Part shown: piece by piece, positions 1 through 9,647 of the stretch
Numbering within the stretch: position 1 is the stretch's first letter
How the letters are laid out: the number at the start of each line of letters is the position of its first letter
NCBI RefSeq assembly: GCF_900166635.1
Contig: NZ_LT800497.1
Coordinates: 2,260,378 to 2,324,377 of the forward strand
From: Oceanobacillus timonensis
GTDB taxonomy: Bacteria > Bacillota > Bacilli > Bacillales > Amphibacillaceae
Direction of reading: 5' to 3'
Length of the DNA stretch: 64,000 bases
Translations under genes and position numbers: made by a program
Notes under the pieces: model-generated
The model's input: the letters and a program-made list of their open reading frames with translations, nothing else
Databases searched by the model: none
What the model was told of the DNA's origin: nothing

Positions 1-634
1 CTATAGAATCTAAAAAGCCGTACTGTGTTGTCGTTCCATCCGCATGCTGAATTTTAACTGTTTTATCAGTGGAACGATCATTACCAGCGAATACAACAAT
101 TCCTTCCTGGACAGCTGCTACATTTTCTTCTCCTTCTGCGTCAATATAAATACCTTGACCATTTTCATGGAAGGATTCGGATATTGCCCCGTTAACAGGA
201 AGGGAATCTCCATTTGTAGTAACCTCTTCTGCTGCCGGGTCAGGCCGGAAAGACAAAGGTGTACCAAACGCTTCCGAATACCATGCATTTACTTTTGCAA
301 AAGGAAACTGGTTTGTTAAAGTGGAAGTTATCCATTCTTTGGGCTGGGTCATGAAAGGTTTATCAATTTCAGTAACGAACGCTGTCCCAAGAAAAAGGGA
401 AACAGACAATAAAGCTTTCACAGCAATGCTCGTCATGCGAGAATTATTTTCAGGAATTGCTGTACTTGTATGGCTGGCGGACACAGAATGATAAAATCCA
501 TGCGATTCTTCCGTATCCGGTAATACATTACTTTGCAAATAATTATCTTGCTGGTATTGTTTTTTCTGGTTTAACCCTTTTGCTTTTTGCCGCATTTCAA
601 TGGTTTTACGGATTTTTTTAATGTTTTTATCCAT
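1..634 (-). CDS. spoIVFA: Stage IV sporulation protein FA (SpoIVFA), 3' end beyond the window
   Basis: A minus-strand reading frame starts with ATG at 634 and stays open to base 1, giving about 211 residues. The N-terminus is short and basic, followed near residues 75-95 by one hydrophobic segment, then a degenerate M23 peptidase-like (LytM) domain. Segments such as the one ending NGQGIYIDAEG and the stretch around VKIQHADGTT match what I recall of B. subtilis SpoIVFA. The family holds the membrane protease SpoIVFB inactive in the mother-cell-derived outer forespore membrane until SpoIVB signals from the forespore; pro-sigma-K is then cleaved. SpoIVFB would be expected downstream, to the left of the window. 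An AAAGGA sits about 12 bases before the ATG. Orientation is odd: in B. subtilis this gene points toward rplU, here it diverges from it. Confidence 0.85.
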   Translation of the reverse strand, partial: MDKNIKKIRKTIEMRQKAKGLNQKKQYQQDNYLQSNVLPDTEESHGFYHSVSASHTSTAIPENNSRMTSIAVKALLSVSLFLGTAFVTEIDKPFMTQPKEWITSTLTNQFPFAKVNAWYSEAFGTPLSFRPDPAAEEVTTNGDSLPVNGAISESFHENGQGIYIDAEGEENVAAVQEGIVVFAGNDRSTDKTVKIQHADGTTTQYGFLDSI

Positions 635-801
635 ACATCTCACAATCCTTTACAGCGTGGTGTAATTCATTCTATGTTGAACAAGCTATTTATATGATTA
701 CATATCAGAAAGACAGATATATAGAAATGGGACAGCATTCATTTTTTAATAAATAGTAAGACAAAAACAAATGTACTTGTTCAAAAAGGTTTTTAAAATG
801 G

Positions 802-831
802 TTGACAATGGAACCTGTAAAGTGATAAGAT
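802..831 (+). promoter_or_regulatory. SigA-type promoter of the rplU operon
   Basis: TTGACA at 802-807 and TAAGAT at 826-831 are separated by 18 bases, close to the sigma-A consensus. It lies just upstream of the structured rplU leader and is the obvious promoter for rplU-prp-rpmA. Confidence 0.7.
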
Positions 832-837
832 TTATCT

Positions 838-928
838 GTTATTCTAAGTAGCACCCGTGCTACAACCGCGCAGAACAGGTCTTAAAACTGTTAAATGCAG
901 TACCTGAATGGCGAGTCTGAGTTTAATG
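838..928 (+). promoter_or_regulatory. L21 leader (ribosomal protein leader of rplU)
   Basis: The untranslated region between promoter and rplU is rich in structure. A clear hairpin is GTAGCAC (848-854), a two-base loop, and GTGCTAC (857-863); further downstream paired segments run toward the AGGAGGTG ribosome site. A leader of this kind upstream of rplU is a known Firmicutes cis-regulatory family (L21_leader), thought to mediate feedback by L21. Assignment rests on position and the hairpin; a covariance-model hit was not run. Confidence 0.65.
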
Positions 929-943
929 AGGAGGTGCATATAT

Positions 944-1252
944 ATGTACGCAATTATTGAAACTGGTGGTAAACAAGTTAAAGTAACGGAAGGACAAGAA
1001 GTCTACATTGAGAAAGTGGACAACGGAGTAGATGACACAGTAACTTTCGAAAAAGTCCTATTCGTTGGCGGAGACGATGTGAAAGTTGGTGCTCCATACG
1101 TTGATGGTGCATCTGTAACAGCAAAGGTTGAAAAACATGGCCGTCAAAAGAAAATTGATGTTGTGAAGTTCAAGCCTAAAAAGAACTACCATCGTAAACA
1201 AGGTCATCGTCAACCTTATACGAAGCTTGTTATCGACAAAATCAACTTATAA
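944..1252 (+). CDS. rplU: 50S ribosomal protein L21
   Basis: The 102-residue product begins [11 protein letters not shown], the usual L21 start, and ends with the basic segment containing [14 protein letters not shown] that binds 23S rRNA. The ATG at 944 is chosen over an in-frame ATG 36 bases upstream because it follows GAGGAGGTG at a normal distance and gives the standard family length. L21 is a 50S subunit protein near domain I of 23S rRNA and interacts with L20. First gene of rplU-prp-rpmA, the conserved Firmicutes order. Confidence 0.98.
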   Translation: MYAIIETGGKQVKVTEGQEVYIEKVDNGVDDTVTFEKVLFVGGDDVKVGAPYVDGASVTAKVEKHGRQKKIDVVKFKPKKNYHRKQGHRQPYTKLVIDKINL

Positions 1253-1269
1253 GGATTCTGTTGATCATC

Positions 1270-1907
<638 letters not shown>

Positions 1908-1938
1908 TGCTTGCATACGGTTTGTTCCATAAGAACAC

Positions 1939-1978
1939 AGAAGGCTGTCGAGATTATATCTCGGCGGCCTTCTTTCAT
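1939..1978 (+). terminator. Hairpin terminator after rpmA
   Basis: AGAAGGCTGTCGAGA (1939-1953) pairs with TCTCGGCGGCCTTCT (1959-1973) over 15 positions, including two G-U pairs, across a five-base loop. The trailing U run is short (TTC), so some readthrough into spo0B is possible. Confidence 0.7.
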
Positions 1979-2131
1979 ATTCCGGCTCTAACATATATGT
2001 TGGGCAGAGGGAGCAAGCAAACAATGGAAAGCATGCAAACTCCTGATTTCTTGTATGTTGTTGTATTCTTCCGTTTTCGACTTTTGATTTCCGCCATTTT
2101 CTGCTATACTCAACTTTAATGAGGTGAAGAC

Positions 2132-2659
2132 ATGGAGGAAAAGGAAACCGTTCGTTTACTACAAAAATACCGGCATGATTTAATGAACCGATTACAAATT
2201 GTTTCCGGTTATTTGAGTATGGAAAGAACAGATAAAGCGAAACAGCAATTAGACGAAGTGCTTCAGTATTATGAAGAGGAACGGAAACTGATGCGGTTGA
2301 ATGCAGATACATTTATGATTTGGGTTTTACAATTTCAGGATGAATATCCTTCTTTCGCACTTACATACCATGTAGATTTGCTGGAAACTGCTGAAAAATC
2401 AATTGATGAGCAAGAACTTCTCTTCACTTGTGAAACACTTTTAGCTGTTTTAACAGAGGCTGCAGAAGCATTTCGTGTGTATGATCTCTTTCTCCACGTA
2501 GTTGAAAGAACAAACGATTGGAGCATTCGAATGAACATAAAAGATTTGGCAGTTGAAAATGCACCAGCAATAGAAAAGCGATATGGCATTTCTGTCACAA
2601 TAGAAAAAGAACAAACAAGCTTTGAATGGAATATTGCAAAAGAAGAAAGAGGTGAATAG
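2132..2659 (+). CDS. spo0B: Sporulation initiation phosphotransferase Spo0B
   Basis: The 175-residue protein has an N-terminal helical hairpin with phospho-acceptor His15 in the context [10 protein letters not shown], the Spo0B version of the histidine-kinase H box, and a degenerate C-terminal ATPase-like fold without nucleotide-binding boxes. In the phosphorelay it moves phosphate from Spo0F to Spo0A. It is shorter at the N-terminus than I recall for B. subtilis Spo0B. It precedes obg with two bases between the genes, the conserved arrangement, and probably shares its transcript. TATACT at 2105-2110 may be a -10 element, but the candidate -35 (TTGATT) is only 15 bases away. Confidence 0.9.
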   Translation: MEEKETVRLLQKYRHDLMNRLQIVSGYLSMERTDKAKQQLDEVLQYYEEERKLMRLNADTFMIWVLQFQDEYPSFALTYHVDLLETAEKSIDEQELLFTCETLLAVLTEAAEAFRVYDLFLHVVERTNDWSIRMNIKDLAVENAPAIEKRYGISVTIEKEQTSFEWNIAKEERGE

Positions 2660-2661
2660 CC

Positions 2662-3942
2662 ATGTTTGTCGATCAGGTCAGTGTCTATGTAAAAGCCGGT
2701 GATGGCGGAAATGGACTTGTAGCATACCGCCGGGAAAAATATGTTCCTAAAGGCGGACCTGCAGGTGGAGACGGTGGAAACGGTGCAGATATCGTCTTTA
2801 AAGTAGATGAAGGTTTAAATACATTAATGGATTTCCGCTACAATCGTCATTTTAAAGGGAAACGCGGCGAAAATGGAATGAGTCAGAACCAGCATGGGAA
2901 AAATGCAGCTGCCTATGTGATTCCTGTGCCGCCGGGAACGACTGTTTTAGATGAAGATACTGGCGAAGTGATTGCTGATTTAACTACGCACGACCAGGAG
3001 GCTATCATTGCTAAGGCCGGGCGTGGCGGAAGAGGCAATTCAAGGTTTGCCAATCCCCGTAATCCTGCACCGGATATGGCAGAAAATGGGGAACCGGGCC
3101 AGGAACGAAATATTAAAGTTGAATTAAAGCTGATTGCAGATGTGGGATTAGTAGGTTTTCCAAGTGTCGGTAAGTCCACATTATTATCTGTAGTCAGTGC
3201 AGCAAAACCCAAAGTGGCTGCCTACCATTTTACAACAGTTGCCCCAAATCTTGGTGTAGTGGACACTGGAGACCATCGCAGTTTTGTGATGGCGGATTTG
3301 CCGGGATTAATTGAAGGTGCTTCCCAAGGGGTGGGGCTTGGTTATCAGTTTTTACGCCATGTGGAACGTACCCGGGTCATTGTGCATGTGATTGATATGG
3401 CCGGAACAGAAGGACGCGACCCATATGAAGACTATATGAAAATTAATGAAGAACTTGCTGAGTATGATCAGACACTTTTGGACAGACCACAGATTATTGC
3501 GGCTAATAAAATGGACATGCCAGATGCTGAAGCTCATTTACATGCATTTAAAGAAAAACTGGGAGAAGAAATACCGATATATCAAATTTCAGCTGTTACA
3601 AAAGATGGTCTTAGAGACCTTTTATTTGCTGTAGCTGATAAACTGGAAGAAATACCAAAATATGAACCAGAGATAGAACAGGCAGATGAAACAGTCGTTT
3701 ACCGTTATCAGAAGGAAGAAGATCCTTTCCATATAACAAGAGATCCGGATGGCGCTTATGTGCTGTACGGGCACCGGATTGAAACTTTGTTTAAAATGAC
3801 AAACTTTCAGCATGATGAAGCAATTCAGCGTTTTTCCCGCCAGTTAAGAGGGATGGGCGTTGATAAAGCACTCCGTGAACGCGGGGCAAAAGACGGCGAT
3901 ACTGTCCGGCTGTTGGATTATGAATTCGAATTTATGGAATAG
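2662..3942 (+). CDS. obg: GTPase Obg (CgtA)
   Basis: This 426-residue protein has the three Obg modules: a glycine-rich OBG fold (about residues 1-158, with GGDGGNGAD), a GTPase domain with the P-loop GFPSVGKST, switch region DLPGLIEGA and the NKMD specificity motif, and a C-terminal OCT domain (about 345-426). Obg binds the 50S subunit, takes part in late ribosome assembly, responds to ppGpp, and in Bacillus is needed for sigma-B activation and sporulation. Coupling with spo0B is conserved. AGAGGTG precedes the ATG. Confidence 0.98.
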   Translation: MFVDQVSVYVKAGDGGNGLVAYRREKYVPKGGPAGGDGGNGADIVFKVDEGLNTLMDFRYNRHFKGKRGENGMSQNQHGKNAAAYVIPVPPGTTVLDEDTGEVIADLTTHDQEAIIAKAGRGGRGNSRFANPRNPAPDMAENGEPGQERNIKVELKLIADVGLVGFPSVGKSTLLSVVSAAKPKVAAYHFTTVAPNLGVVDTGDHRSFVMADLPGLIEGASQGVGLGYQFLRHVERTRVIVHVIDMAGTEGRDPYEDYMKINEELAEYDQTLLDRPQIIAANKMDMPDAEAHLHAFKEKLGEEIPIYQISAVTKDGLRDLLFAVADKLEEIPKYEPEIEQADETVVYRYQKEEDPFHITRDPDGAYVLYGHRIETLFKMTNFQHDEAIQRFSRQLRGMGVDKALRERGAKDGDTVRLLDYEFEFME

Positions 3943-3994
3943 TTTTTGAAAACGAACTTGAAGCAGTTCTTGATCAGTTTAGGAGGAAATGAAG

Positions 3995-4843
3995 TTGACG
4001 AGTATTGGTTATTTAGGTCCTAAGGGAACATTTACAAAATTAGCAGTAGACGCAACCTTTAATGGGGAACATAAAGAAGCATTTAAGACCATTCCGGAAT
4101 GTATTGATGCGGTAGATAATGGAGAAATTGATATCGGCGTTGTTCCGTTAGAAAATGCGATTGAGGGTACCGTGCAGTTAACGGTGGACTATTTGATTCA
4201 TCAAGTACGCATCCCCGTAGTGGGAGAAATTGTTGTACCAATTGAGCAGCATTTACTTGTACGCGGAGATATTATCCACGATGTATCAGAAATAAAAGAG
4301 GTCCATTCACACAGCCATGCGATAGCACAATGTCATCAATATCTGCATCAGCATTTGAAGAATGCACAAATAGCCTTTACTTCTTCGACGGGAAGAGCAG
4401 CGGAAATAGTCAGCAGTTCGGATGAGCCGATTGCAGCGGTTGGGAATCGTTCTGCTGCTTCGGAGTATGGTCTGGAAATATTTAAAGAAAATATTCATGA
4501 TTACCCTAATAATCATACGCGCTTTCTTGTTCTTTCCCACTATCCGGAGAAAGTTAAAATTAAAAGCGAACCTAAGGGAGATAAAACAACTCTTTTAATT
4601 ACATTGCCAAGTGATAAGGCGGGGGCGCTGCATCAGATTCTCTCCGCTTTTGCGTGGCGTAAAATGAACTTATCCAAGATTGAATCCAGGCCTACGAAAA
4701 CGGGATTAGGAAATTATTTCTTTATTATTGATGTGAATCAAGCATATGATGACGTTCTGCTTCCAGGTGCCAAGGCTGAGCTTGAAGCGCTTGGATGTCA
4801 GGTTACGATTCTTGGTTCATATTCTGTTTATGATATTTTATAA
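3995..4843 (+). CDS. pheA: Prephenate dehydratase
   Basis: Prephenate is converted to phenylpyruvate, the committed step to phenylalanine. The protein begins SIGYLGPKGTFTKLAV, typical of the periplasmic-binding-like catalytic domain, and has the HTRF motif that ends that domain. An ACT domain follows (about residues 195-275, GALHQILSAFAWRKMNLSKIES), consistent with feedback inhibition by phenylalanine. I choose TTG at 3995 because it sits eight bases after AGGAGG (3981-3986); the ATG at 3989 lies only two bases after it. In B. subtilis an ACT-domain gene, pheB, lies between obg and pheA; it is absent here. Confidence 0.95.
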   Translation: MTSIGYLGPKGTFTKLAVDATFNGEHKEAFKTIPECIDAVDNGEIDIGVVPLENAIEGTVQLTVDYLIHQVRIPVVGEIVVPIEQHLLVRGDIIHDVSEIKEVHSHSHAIAQCHQYLHQHLKNAQIAFTSSTGRAAEIVSSSDEPIAAVGNRSAASEYGLEIFKENIHDYPNNHTRFLVLSHYPEKVKIKSEPKGDKTTLLITLPSDKAGALHQILSAFAWRKMNLSKIESRPTKTGLGNYFFIIDVNQAYDDVLLPGAKAELEALGCQVTILGSYSVYDIL

Positions 4844-4895
4844 GTACCCGATGATTTACAACGAAGTCACACAATGATATTTCGAATAGATGAAC

Positions 4896-4943
4896 AAAGA
4901 AAGCATGCTGATATGTATAAACGTACAGCATGCTTTCTTTTTT
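4896..4943 (+). terminator. Strong intrinsic terminator after pheA
   Basis: AAAGAAAGCATGCTG (4896-4910) and CAGCATGCTTTCTTT (4925-4939) form a perfect 15-bp stem with a 14-base loop, followed directly by a T run. Confidence 0.9.
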
Positions 4944-5052
4944 TATTCATTTTGAAAATTATTTTAACATTTGCAGAGCCTATTCGTATCTGCGGCCCTT
5001 TTATTCGGGACAGTTCCTTCATTTAACCTTTGCGACTTTTTGAACGTTCGCT

Positions 5053-5085
5053 GATATGCAACTTTTTTATTTTCATGCATATGAT
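5053..5085 (+). promoter_or_regulatory. Possible SigE-type promoter of safA
   Basis: GATATGC (5053-5059) and CATGCATA (5074-5081) are separated by 14 bases and resemble the sigma-E pattern (ATA-rich -35, CATAcaaT -10). B. subtilis safA is expressed in the mother cell. The match is imperfect and the call is tentative. Confidence 0.3.
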
Positions 5086-5137
5086 GATATAGAGCATTAG
5101 CCCATTTCAATTACGAAAGGGAAAGGAGTACGTTATT

Positions 5138-6340
5138 TTGAAAATACACATTGTGCAGCTTGGAGATACATTATGGAAATTGGCAGAGAAGTACAATGCT
5201 TCTTTTGAAGAATTAAAAAAGGTGAATGCACACTTGGCTAACCCGGAAAAGCTGATGCCTGGGATGAAAATAAAAATACCTGGATCCAAAAAGGCAGTGC
5301 AAACAAGTAAATCGAAAAAAGAACAACAAACAACGCCAGTGACGACGAAAAAAGAAGAAAGTCAACCACCGGCGAAAGAACAACAAAAAAAAGAGCAGAA
5401 AAAAGAACAACCCAAAGAGCAACCAAAAACGGAGCATCCATATAAACAAAAATCACAGACACCAATCGCTGTATTAACAGAGGATGATCAAAAAGAAAAG
5501 AAAAAAGAACAATTCGAAGCAGTGATGCCAAAAATGCCGCAAGCGCCGTCAATGCCGATTTTAGAAAAAGAAATGAAGAAAGAAAAGAAACAAGTAAAAA
5601 TGGAAGAGCCCCCAAAGCCTGAGAAACCAAAGCAGGAAAAACATACGCCAGATCAGCAGAAGCAACCAACAAGTATACCATCACCATTGCCGCAACATGC
5701 TGAACAGCCGCAGCACCAAGGCGCGTTTGATTGTGAAACATATCAACAGCCGGCAGAGATGCCTTGTGAACCAGTTGCTTTTATTCCGCCAATGATGCCG
5801 GTATTTTACATGCCTTGTCCACCGATGCCGCAAATGCATCCCTATCCTGTGCAGCCAGGAATGCAACAAAGTTTTCCAATGATGCCACCGGCGGGGGATT
5901 GTGGTTGTGGCGGACAGAGTTATGTTCAGCCGGCACAAAGTCATTTTCAACAGATGCCTGCAGGATTTTATGAGGACCCATTCGGAATGCCGAATCAGCA
6001 GTTTCAGGAAATGACTAATCACCAACAACAATCTGTTAACGCGCCGAATCAGCAAACGTCTAACCCTGGGTCTTATAGAACGCATGGATCAGATAATCAA
6101 ACAGCAACATCCAATCCAAATGCAGATAATGCGTCATTTTCATCTTATAAACCGAATCAGATGCCGACATCAGCATCTTTTATGAATGCACCAAGACAGT
6201 CACAAAATCCAGCTGGAAGCCAACGTTATTTCCAGCCTGATCATACAGCGTTATCCAATTCACCACAGGAGCAGCCATTTTATCCGAAACCGCCATTTTT
6301 TCCGGAACATCCCGATGAGAAACATGGTTCCGATTCATAA
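5138..6340 (+). CDS. safA: SafA-like spore coat/cortex morphogenetic protein (LysM)
   Basis: The 400-residue product has one N-terminal LysM domain (about residues 2-46: QLGDTLWKLAEKYN ... MPGMKIKIPG). After it comes a Lys/Glu/Gln-rich hydrophilic linker (about 50-190), then a Met/Pro/Gln/Asn-rich low-complexity tail containing a Cys cluster (CGCGG near residue 257). In B. subtilis SafA sits at the cortex-coat interface, binds cortex peptidoglycan through LysM and recruits inner-coat proteins. Location just ahead of a YhcN-family gene matches safA-coxA of B. subtilis. The start is TTG with AAAGGAG nine bases upstream. The tail evolves fast, so naming rests on LysM, composition and context. 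Confidence 0.8.
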   Translation: MKIHIVQLGDTLWKLAEKYNASFEELKKVNAHLANPEKLMPGMKIKIPGSKKAVQTSKSKKEQQTTPVTTKKEESQPPAKEQQKKEQKKEQPKEQPKTEHPYKQKSQTPIAVLTEDDQKEKKKEQFEAVMPKMPQAPSMPILEKEMKKEKKQVKMEEPPKPEKPKQEKHTPDQQKQPTSIPSPLPQHAEQPQHQGAFDCETYQQPAEMPCEPVAFIPPMMPVFYMPCPPMPQMHPYPVQPGMQQSFPMMPPAGDCGCGGQSYVQPAQSHFQQMPAGFYEDPFGMPNQQFQEMTNHQQQSVNAPNQQTSNPGSYRTHGSDNQTATSNPNADNASFSSYKPNQMPTSASFMNAPRQSQNPAGSQRYFQPDHTALSNSPQEQPFYPKPPFFPEHPDEKHGSDS

Positions 6341-6397
6341 AGAATGTGTAAAAAATCCTTCCTGATCCATACTACAAGTATGAGGGAGGATTTTATT

Positions 6398-6898
6398 ATG
6401 TTGAAAATACGATATATATTTTATACTGCATCCATTATGTTATTGATGACAGGATGCGCCGATACAACGACTGAAAAGGATACAGGCAATGAGCAGTCTG
6501 TTCAGCCGATTCACTATGAAGAGAACAGAAACCAGACCCCTGCAGAACGAGGAAATGATGCTGGAAGGAGAGGTGGAAATCCGTCTTTACAATCTTTTGA
6601 CAGGGAAGAAGCTGCTGCATTTCAAGAAAGGATTCGCAAACATCCAGAAGTAGAAGATGTACAGGTGGTTACCGAAGCCAATCGGATTGTTGTAGCTGCG
6701 CAAATGAAAAAAGGGACGGATAGGCGTGACTTTGAGGAAATAAGCAGAGATATTGAACAAATGCTGGACACAGATAAACAGCTGTTTATTTATAATAACA
6801 CGGCAAAATGGGAGCGGGTGAAAGATTTTAATGCACGTGAGGAAGCAAACCAAATGGGGGAAGATACGGAACGCCTGTTTCAGGATCTGTTTGAATAG
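6398..6898 (+). CDS. YhcN/YlaJ-family sporulation lipoprotein (CoxA-like)
   Basis: The 166-residue product has a lipoprotein signal peptide: hydrophobic residues 5-18, then lipobox LMTGC with Cys20. The mature part is hydrophilic and carries a BON-like alpha/beta region (KHPEVEDVQVVTEANRIVVAAQM) typical of the YhcN/YlaJ spore lipoprotein family. Following safA, it corresponds in position to B. subtilis coxA, a spore cortex protein. The start is ATG at 6398, five bases... placed shortly after GAGGGAGG; an upstream in-frame ATG at 6344 would add 18 residues ahead of the signal peptide without a ribosome site. Confidence 0.75.
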   Translation: MLKIRYIFYTASIMLLMTGCADTTTEKDTGNEQSVQPIHYEENRNQTPAERGNDAGRRGGNPSLQSFDREEAAAFQERIRKHPEVEDVQVVTEANRIVVAAQMKKGTDRRDFEEISRDIEQMLDTDKQLFIYNNTAKWERVKDFNAREEANQMGEDTERLFQDLFE

Positions 6899-6982
6899 CT
6901 GCCAAAAAAAGAGGGTTTTCCTTTTCTGATGGGACTTTTTTTGATATAGTAAAAAAAGAGTTTCGAGAGAGGAGTATGTCTT

Positions 6983-7714
6983 ATGGCTGGACATTCCAAA
7001 TGGAAAAATATACAGAAGAGAAAAAATGCACAAGATGCAAAAAAAGGTAAAATTTTCATGAGACACGCAAAGGATATCTACTTGGCTGCAAAGAGCGGCG
7101 GCGGGGATATGGATACGAATGCTGCTTTAAGAACAGCTGTTGATAAAGCGAAAGCTGATAATATGCCAAACGATAATATAGAGAGAAATATTAAAAAAGC
7201 AACTGGAGCACTTGACGGTGCCACTTACGAGGAAATCACGTATGAAGGCTATGGCCCCGGTGGTGTGGCAGTAATTGTAAATGTGTTAACAGATAATAAA
7301 AATCGTACTGCTTCTGAAATCAGACACGCTTTTAAAAAGAATGGCGGAAATCTAGGTGAAAATGGAAGTGTCTCCTTTATGTTTGATCGTAAAGGTTACA
7401 TTGTCATTGAAAATGAAGATGGATCCATTGATGAAGATACCATTACTTTAGATGCACTGGAAGCTGGAGCAGAAGATGTCAGTGTGGAAGATGACGCATA
7501 TGAAATCTTCACGAGTCCAGAAGATTATCAGGATGTTGTTTCTTATTTAGAAGAACAGTCTTACAAGCTGGCTGATGCAGAAGTTACCTACATTCCACAA
7601 AATTATAATTCGCTGTCTCCTGAAGATGAAGAGAAGATGATGAAGTTAGTAGATGCCCTGGAAGAAAGTGAAGATGTGCAAGATGTTCATCATAATCTGG
7701 AGTCGAGTAAATAA
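6983..7714 (+). CDS. yebC: YebC/PmpR-family protein (YrbC)
   Basis: This 243-residue protein begins [11 protein letters not shown], the hallmark of the family, and continues with the three alpha/beta domains seen in YebC structures. Members were long described as transcriptional regulators; more recent work on YebC-type proteins ties them to translation through difficult sequences such as polyproline. Which role applies here cannot be told from sequence. GAGAGGAG precedes the ATG. The next gene ruvA is separated by a hairpin, so yebC is probably monocistronic. Confidence 0.95.
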   Translation: MAGHSKWKNIQKRKNAQDAKKGKIFMRHAKDIYLAAKSGGGDMDTNAALRTAVDKAKADNMPNDNIERNIKKATGALDGATYEEITYEGYGPGGVAVIVNVLTDNKNRTASEIRHAFKKNGGNLGENGSVSFMFDRKGYIVIENEDGSIDEDTITLDALEAGAEDVSVEDDAYEIFTSPEDYQDVVSYLEEQSYKLADAEVTYIPQNYNSLSPEDEEKMMKLVDALEESEDVQDVHHNLESSK

Positions 7715-7745
7715 ACTTCTATTTTTTATAAATAGAAGTTTATTC
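7713..7745 (+). terminator. Hairpin after yebC
   Basis: AAACTTCTATTT (7713-7724) pairs perfectly with AAATAGAAGTTT (7730-7741) over a five-base loop. It is AT-rich and the arms carry A and T runs, so it could act in either direction. Confidence 0.6.
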
Positions 7746-7777
7746 ATTGATTCCATCTGGAGCAAAAGGAGCTTAAT

Positions 7778-8389
7778 ATGATTGCATATATAAAAGGGAA
7801 GCTTACTTCAATAAAAGAGAATGCTGTCATTGTGGATGTACACGGGGTTGGGTATGAGATTCATTGTCCCAATCCTTATGTATTTGAACCGGAAATGAAT
7901 CAGCAAGTCCAAATACATACGCATCATCATGTCCGGGAGGACGCACAAATTTTATTCGGGTTTCGAAATACGGATGAGAAATATTTATTTACGAAGCTTA
8001 TCTCTGTATCAGGAATTGGTCCCAAAGGTGCTTTGGCAATCTTAGCCGGCGTTAATATTCAAGGTTTTATTTCGGCCGTTGAAAATGAAGATGAAAAATT
8101 TCTGACGACCTTTCCTGGAGTCGGGAAAAAAACGGCCCGTCAGATTATTTTGGACTTAAAAGGAAAGCTGGTTCATGATTTCGCTATAGAAAGTACTGCG
8201 GAGCAATCTTCTGAAGCAACAGCAGGCACCAGTGAACGCGAAATTGTTTCGGAAGCATTGGATGCCTTAAAAGCACTAGGCTTTACGTCAAGTGAACTGA
8301 AGAAAATTACGCCACAATTGAAATCAGACCAAACACTCACAAATACAGATGAGGTTATTCGTAAGGCATTTACACTATTAGCAAAATAA
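7778..8389 (+). CDS. ruvA: Holliday junction branch migration protein RuvA
   Basis: The 203-residue product has the RuvA architecture: N-terminal OB fold (MIAYIKGKL...), two helix-hairpin-helix motifs (GIGPKGALAIL and PGVGKKTARQIILDLKGKL), and a C-terminal RuvB-binding domain after a flexible linker. A tetramer of RuvA holds the four-way junction while RuvB drives migration. In B. subtilis bofC lies just upstream; it is absent here. AAAAGGAG precedes the ATG. Confidence 0.98.
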   Translation: MIAYIKGKLTSIKENAVIVDVHGVGYEIHCPNPYVFEPEMNQQVQIHTHHHVREDAQILFGFRNTDEKYLFTKLISVSGIGPKGALAILAGVNIQGFISAVENEDEKFLTTFPGVGKKTARQIILDLKGKLVHDFAIESTAEQSSEATAGTSEREIVSEALDALKALGFTSSELKKITPQLKSDQTLTNTDEVIRKAFTLLAK

Positions 8390-8407
8390 TAGAAAGGAGT
8401 TTTATCC

Positions 8408-9415
8408 TTGGATGAACGGATGATTGACGGAAACCTGCAGGATGAGGATGTATCAATAGAGCAAAGTTTAAGACCGCTGCAATTAGAGGATTACATTGGT
8501 CAGCCCAAGGTAAAAGAGAATTTAAGTATCTTTATCCAAGCAGCAAAAATGCGGGAAGAACCACTTGACCATGTACTACTGTTCGGGCCGCCGGGATTGG
8601 GTAAAACAACACTGGCTTCTATTATTGCTAATGAGATGGGTGTTCAATTCAGGTCTACTTCCGGTCCGGCCATTGAGCGGGCAGGAGATTTAGCAGCCAT
8701 TCTTTCTTCATTGGAGCCTGGCGATGTCTTGTTTATTGATGAAGTACACCGCCTTCCTCGTTCTGTGGAAGAAGTACTGTATCCGGCAATGGAAGACTTT
8801 TTTATCGATATCGTGATAGGGAGCGGGCCAAGTGCCCGGAGTGTACGTATTGATTTACCTCCGTTTACCCTGGTAGGGGCAACCACACGGTCAGGGCTGT
8901 TAAGTGCGCCGTTACGTGACCGGTTTGGGGTACTCAGCCGGCTCGAATATTACGATGTGGCGGACTTGCGTCAAATTGTCATGCGCACAGCCGATATATT
9001 TCATATGACTATCTCGGAAGATGCGGCTGTAGAAATTGCCAGCAGGTCCAGAGGGACACCGCGTATTGCCAATCGTTTATTAAAAAGAGTGCGTGATATT
9101 TCGCAGGTAAAAGGGGAAACAGAAATTAGTTTTGAAACATCCAGACAAGCTTTAAAAATGTTGCAAGTTGATGAATCCGGCTTGGATCATATTGACCATA
9201 AGCTGTTGAAAGAAATTATCGAAGGTTTTCAAGGCGGTCCCGTCGGCTTAGATACCATTGCAGCTACAATTGGAGAAGAATCGCAGACGATTGAAGAAGT
9301 ATACGAACCCTTTCTGCTTCAATTAGGGTTTATTCAGCGGACTCCGAGAGGAAGAAAAGTTACCCCGAAAGCTTATGAACATTTTGGAATACCAATGGTA
9401 AATGGAGAAGAATAA
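8408..9415 (+). CDS. ruvB: Holliday junction DNA helicase RuvB
   Basis: The 335-residue AAA+ motor has Walker [10 protein letters not shown] (about residues 60-68), Walker B FIDEVHRL, sensor/arginine-finger region ([17 protein letters not shown]), and a C-terminal winged helix ([10 protein letters not shown]). It forms hexameric rings on the arms of RuvA-bound junctions. The start is TTG at 8408, seven bases after AAAGGAG. Its stop codon overlaps the next ATG. Confidence 0.98.
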   Translation: MDERMIDGNLQDEDVSIEQSLRPLQLEDYIGQPKVKENLSIFIQAAKMREEPLDHVLLFGPPGLGKTTLASIIANEMGVQFRSTSGPAIERAGDLAAILSSLEPGDVLFIDEVHRLPRSVEEVLYPAMEDFFIDIVIGSGPSARSVRIDLPPFTLVGATTRSGLLSAPLRDRFGVLSRLEYYDVADLRQIVMRTADIFHMTISEDAAVEIASRSRGTPRIANRLLKRVRDISQVKGETEISFETSRQALKMLQVDESGLDHIDHKLLKEIIEGFQGGPVGLDTIAATIGEESQTIEEVYEPFLLQLGFIQRTPRGRKVTPKAYEHFGIPMVNGEE

Positions 9416-9606
9416 TGGGAAAAATGTTTATCATTGCCGGAATTGTTCTGATTGTCATTGGTTTACTTTGGTCGTTTATCGGGAGACTGCCGGGTGATTT
9501 TACATTCCAAAAAGGAAATATGACCTTTCATTTCCCGTTAATGACTTCCATTCTCGTTAGTGTTATATTGACGCTGATTTTGTTTATTATAAACAGGTTC
9601 AGATAA
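9415..9606 (+). CDS. DUF2905 small membrane protein
   Basis: This 63-residue protein consists of two hydrophobic helices (about residues 4-22 and 42-60) around a short loop with RLPGDF, the pattern of DUF2905. Its ATG shares a base with the ruvB stop (TAATG), so it is translationally coupled to ruvB. Function is unknown; the location after ruvB is common in Bacillaceae. Confidence 0.85.
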   Translation: MGKMFIIAGIVLIVIGLLWSFIGRLPGDFTFQKGNMTFHFPLMTSILVSVILTLILFIINRFR

Positions 9607-9647
9607 GTTTCGAACGATAAAGAAAGATAAGAAAGCAAGGGATGAAC

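Noticed and set aside
44..319. Plus-strand ORF of 91 codons at the left edge
   Set aside because: It is antisense to spoIVFA, has no ribosome site, and its peptide is Cys/Phe-rich without a recognisable fold.
5238..5741. Minus-strand ORF of 167 codons with hydrophobic product
   Set aside because: It is the complement of the low-complexity Lys/Glu/Gln linker of safA; the hydrophobic look is an artefact of reading GAA/CAA/AAA in reverse.
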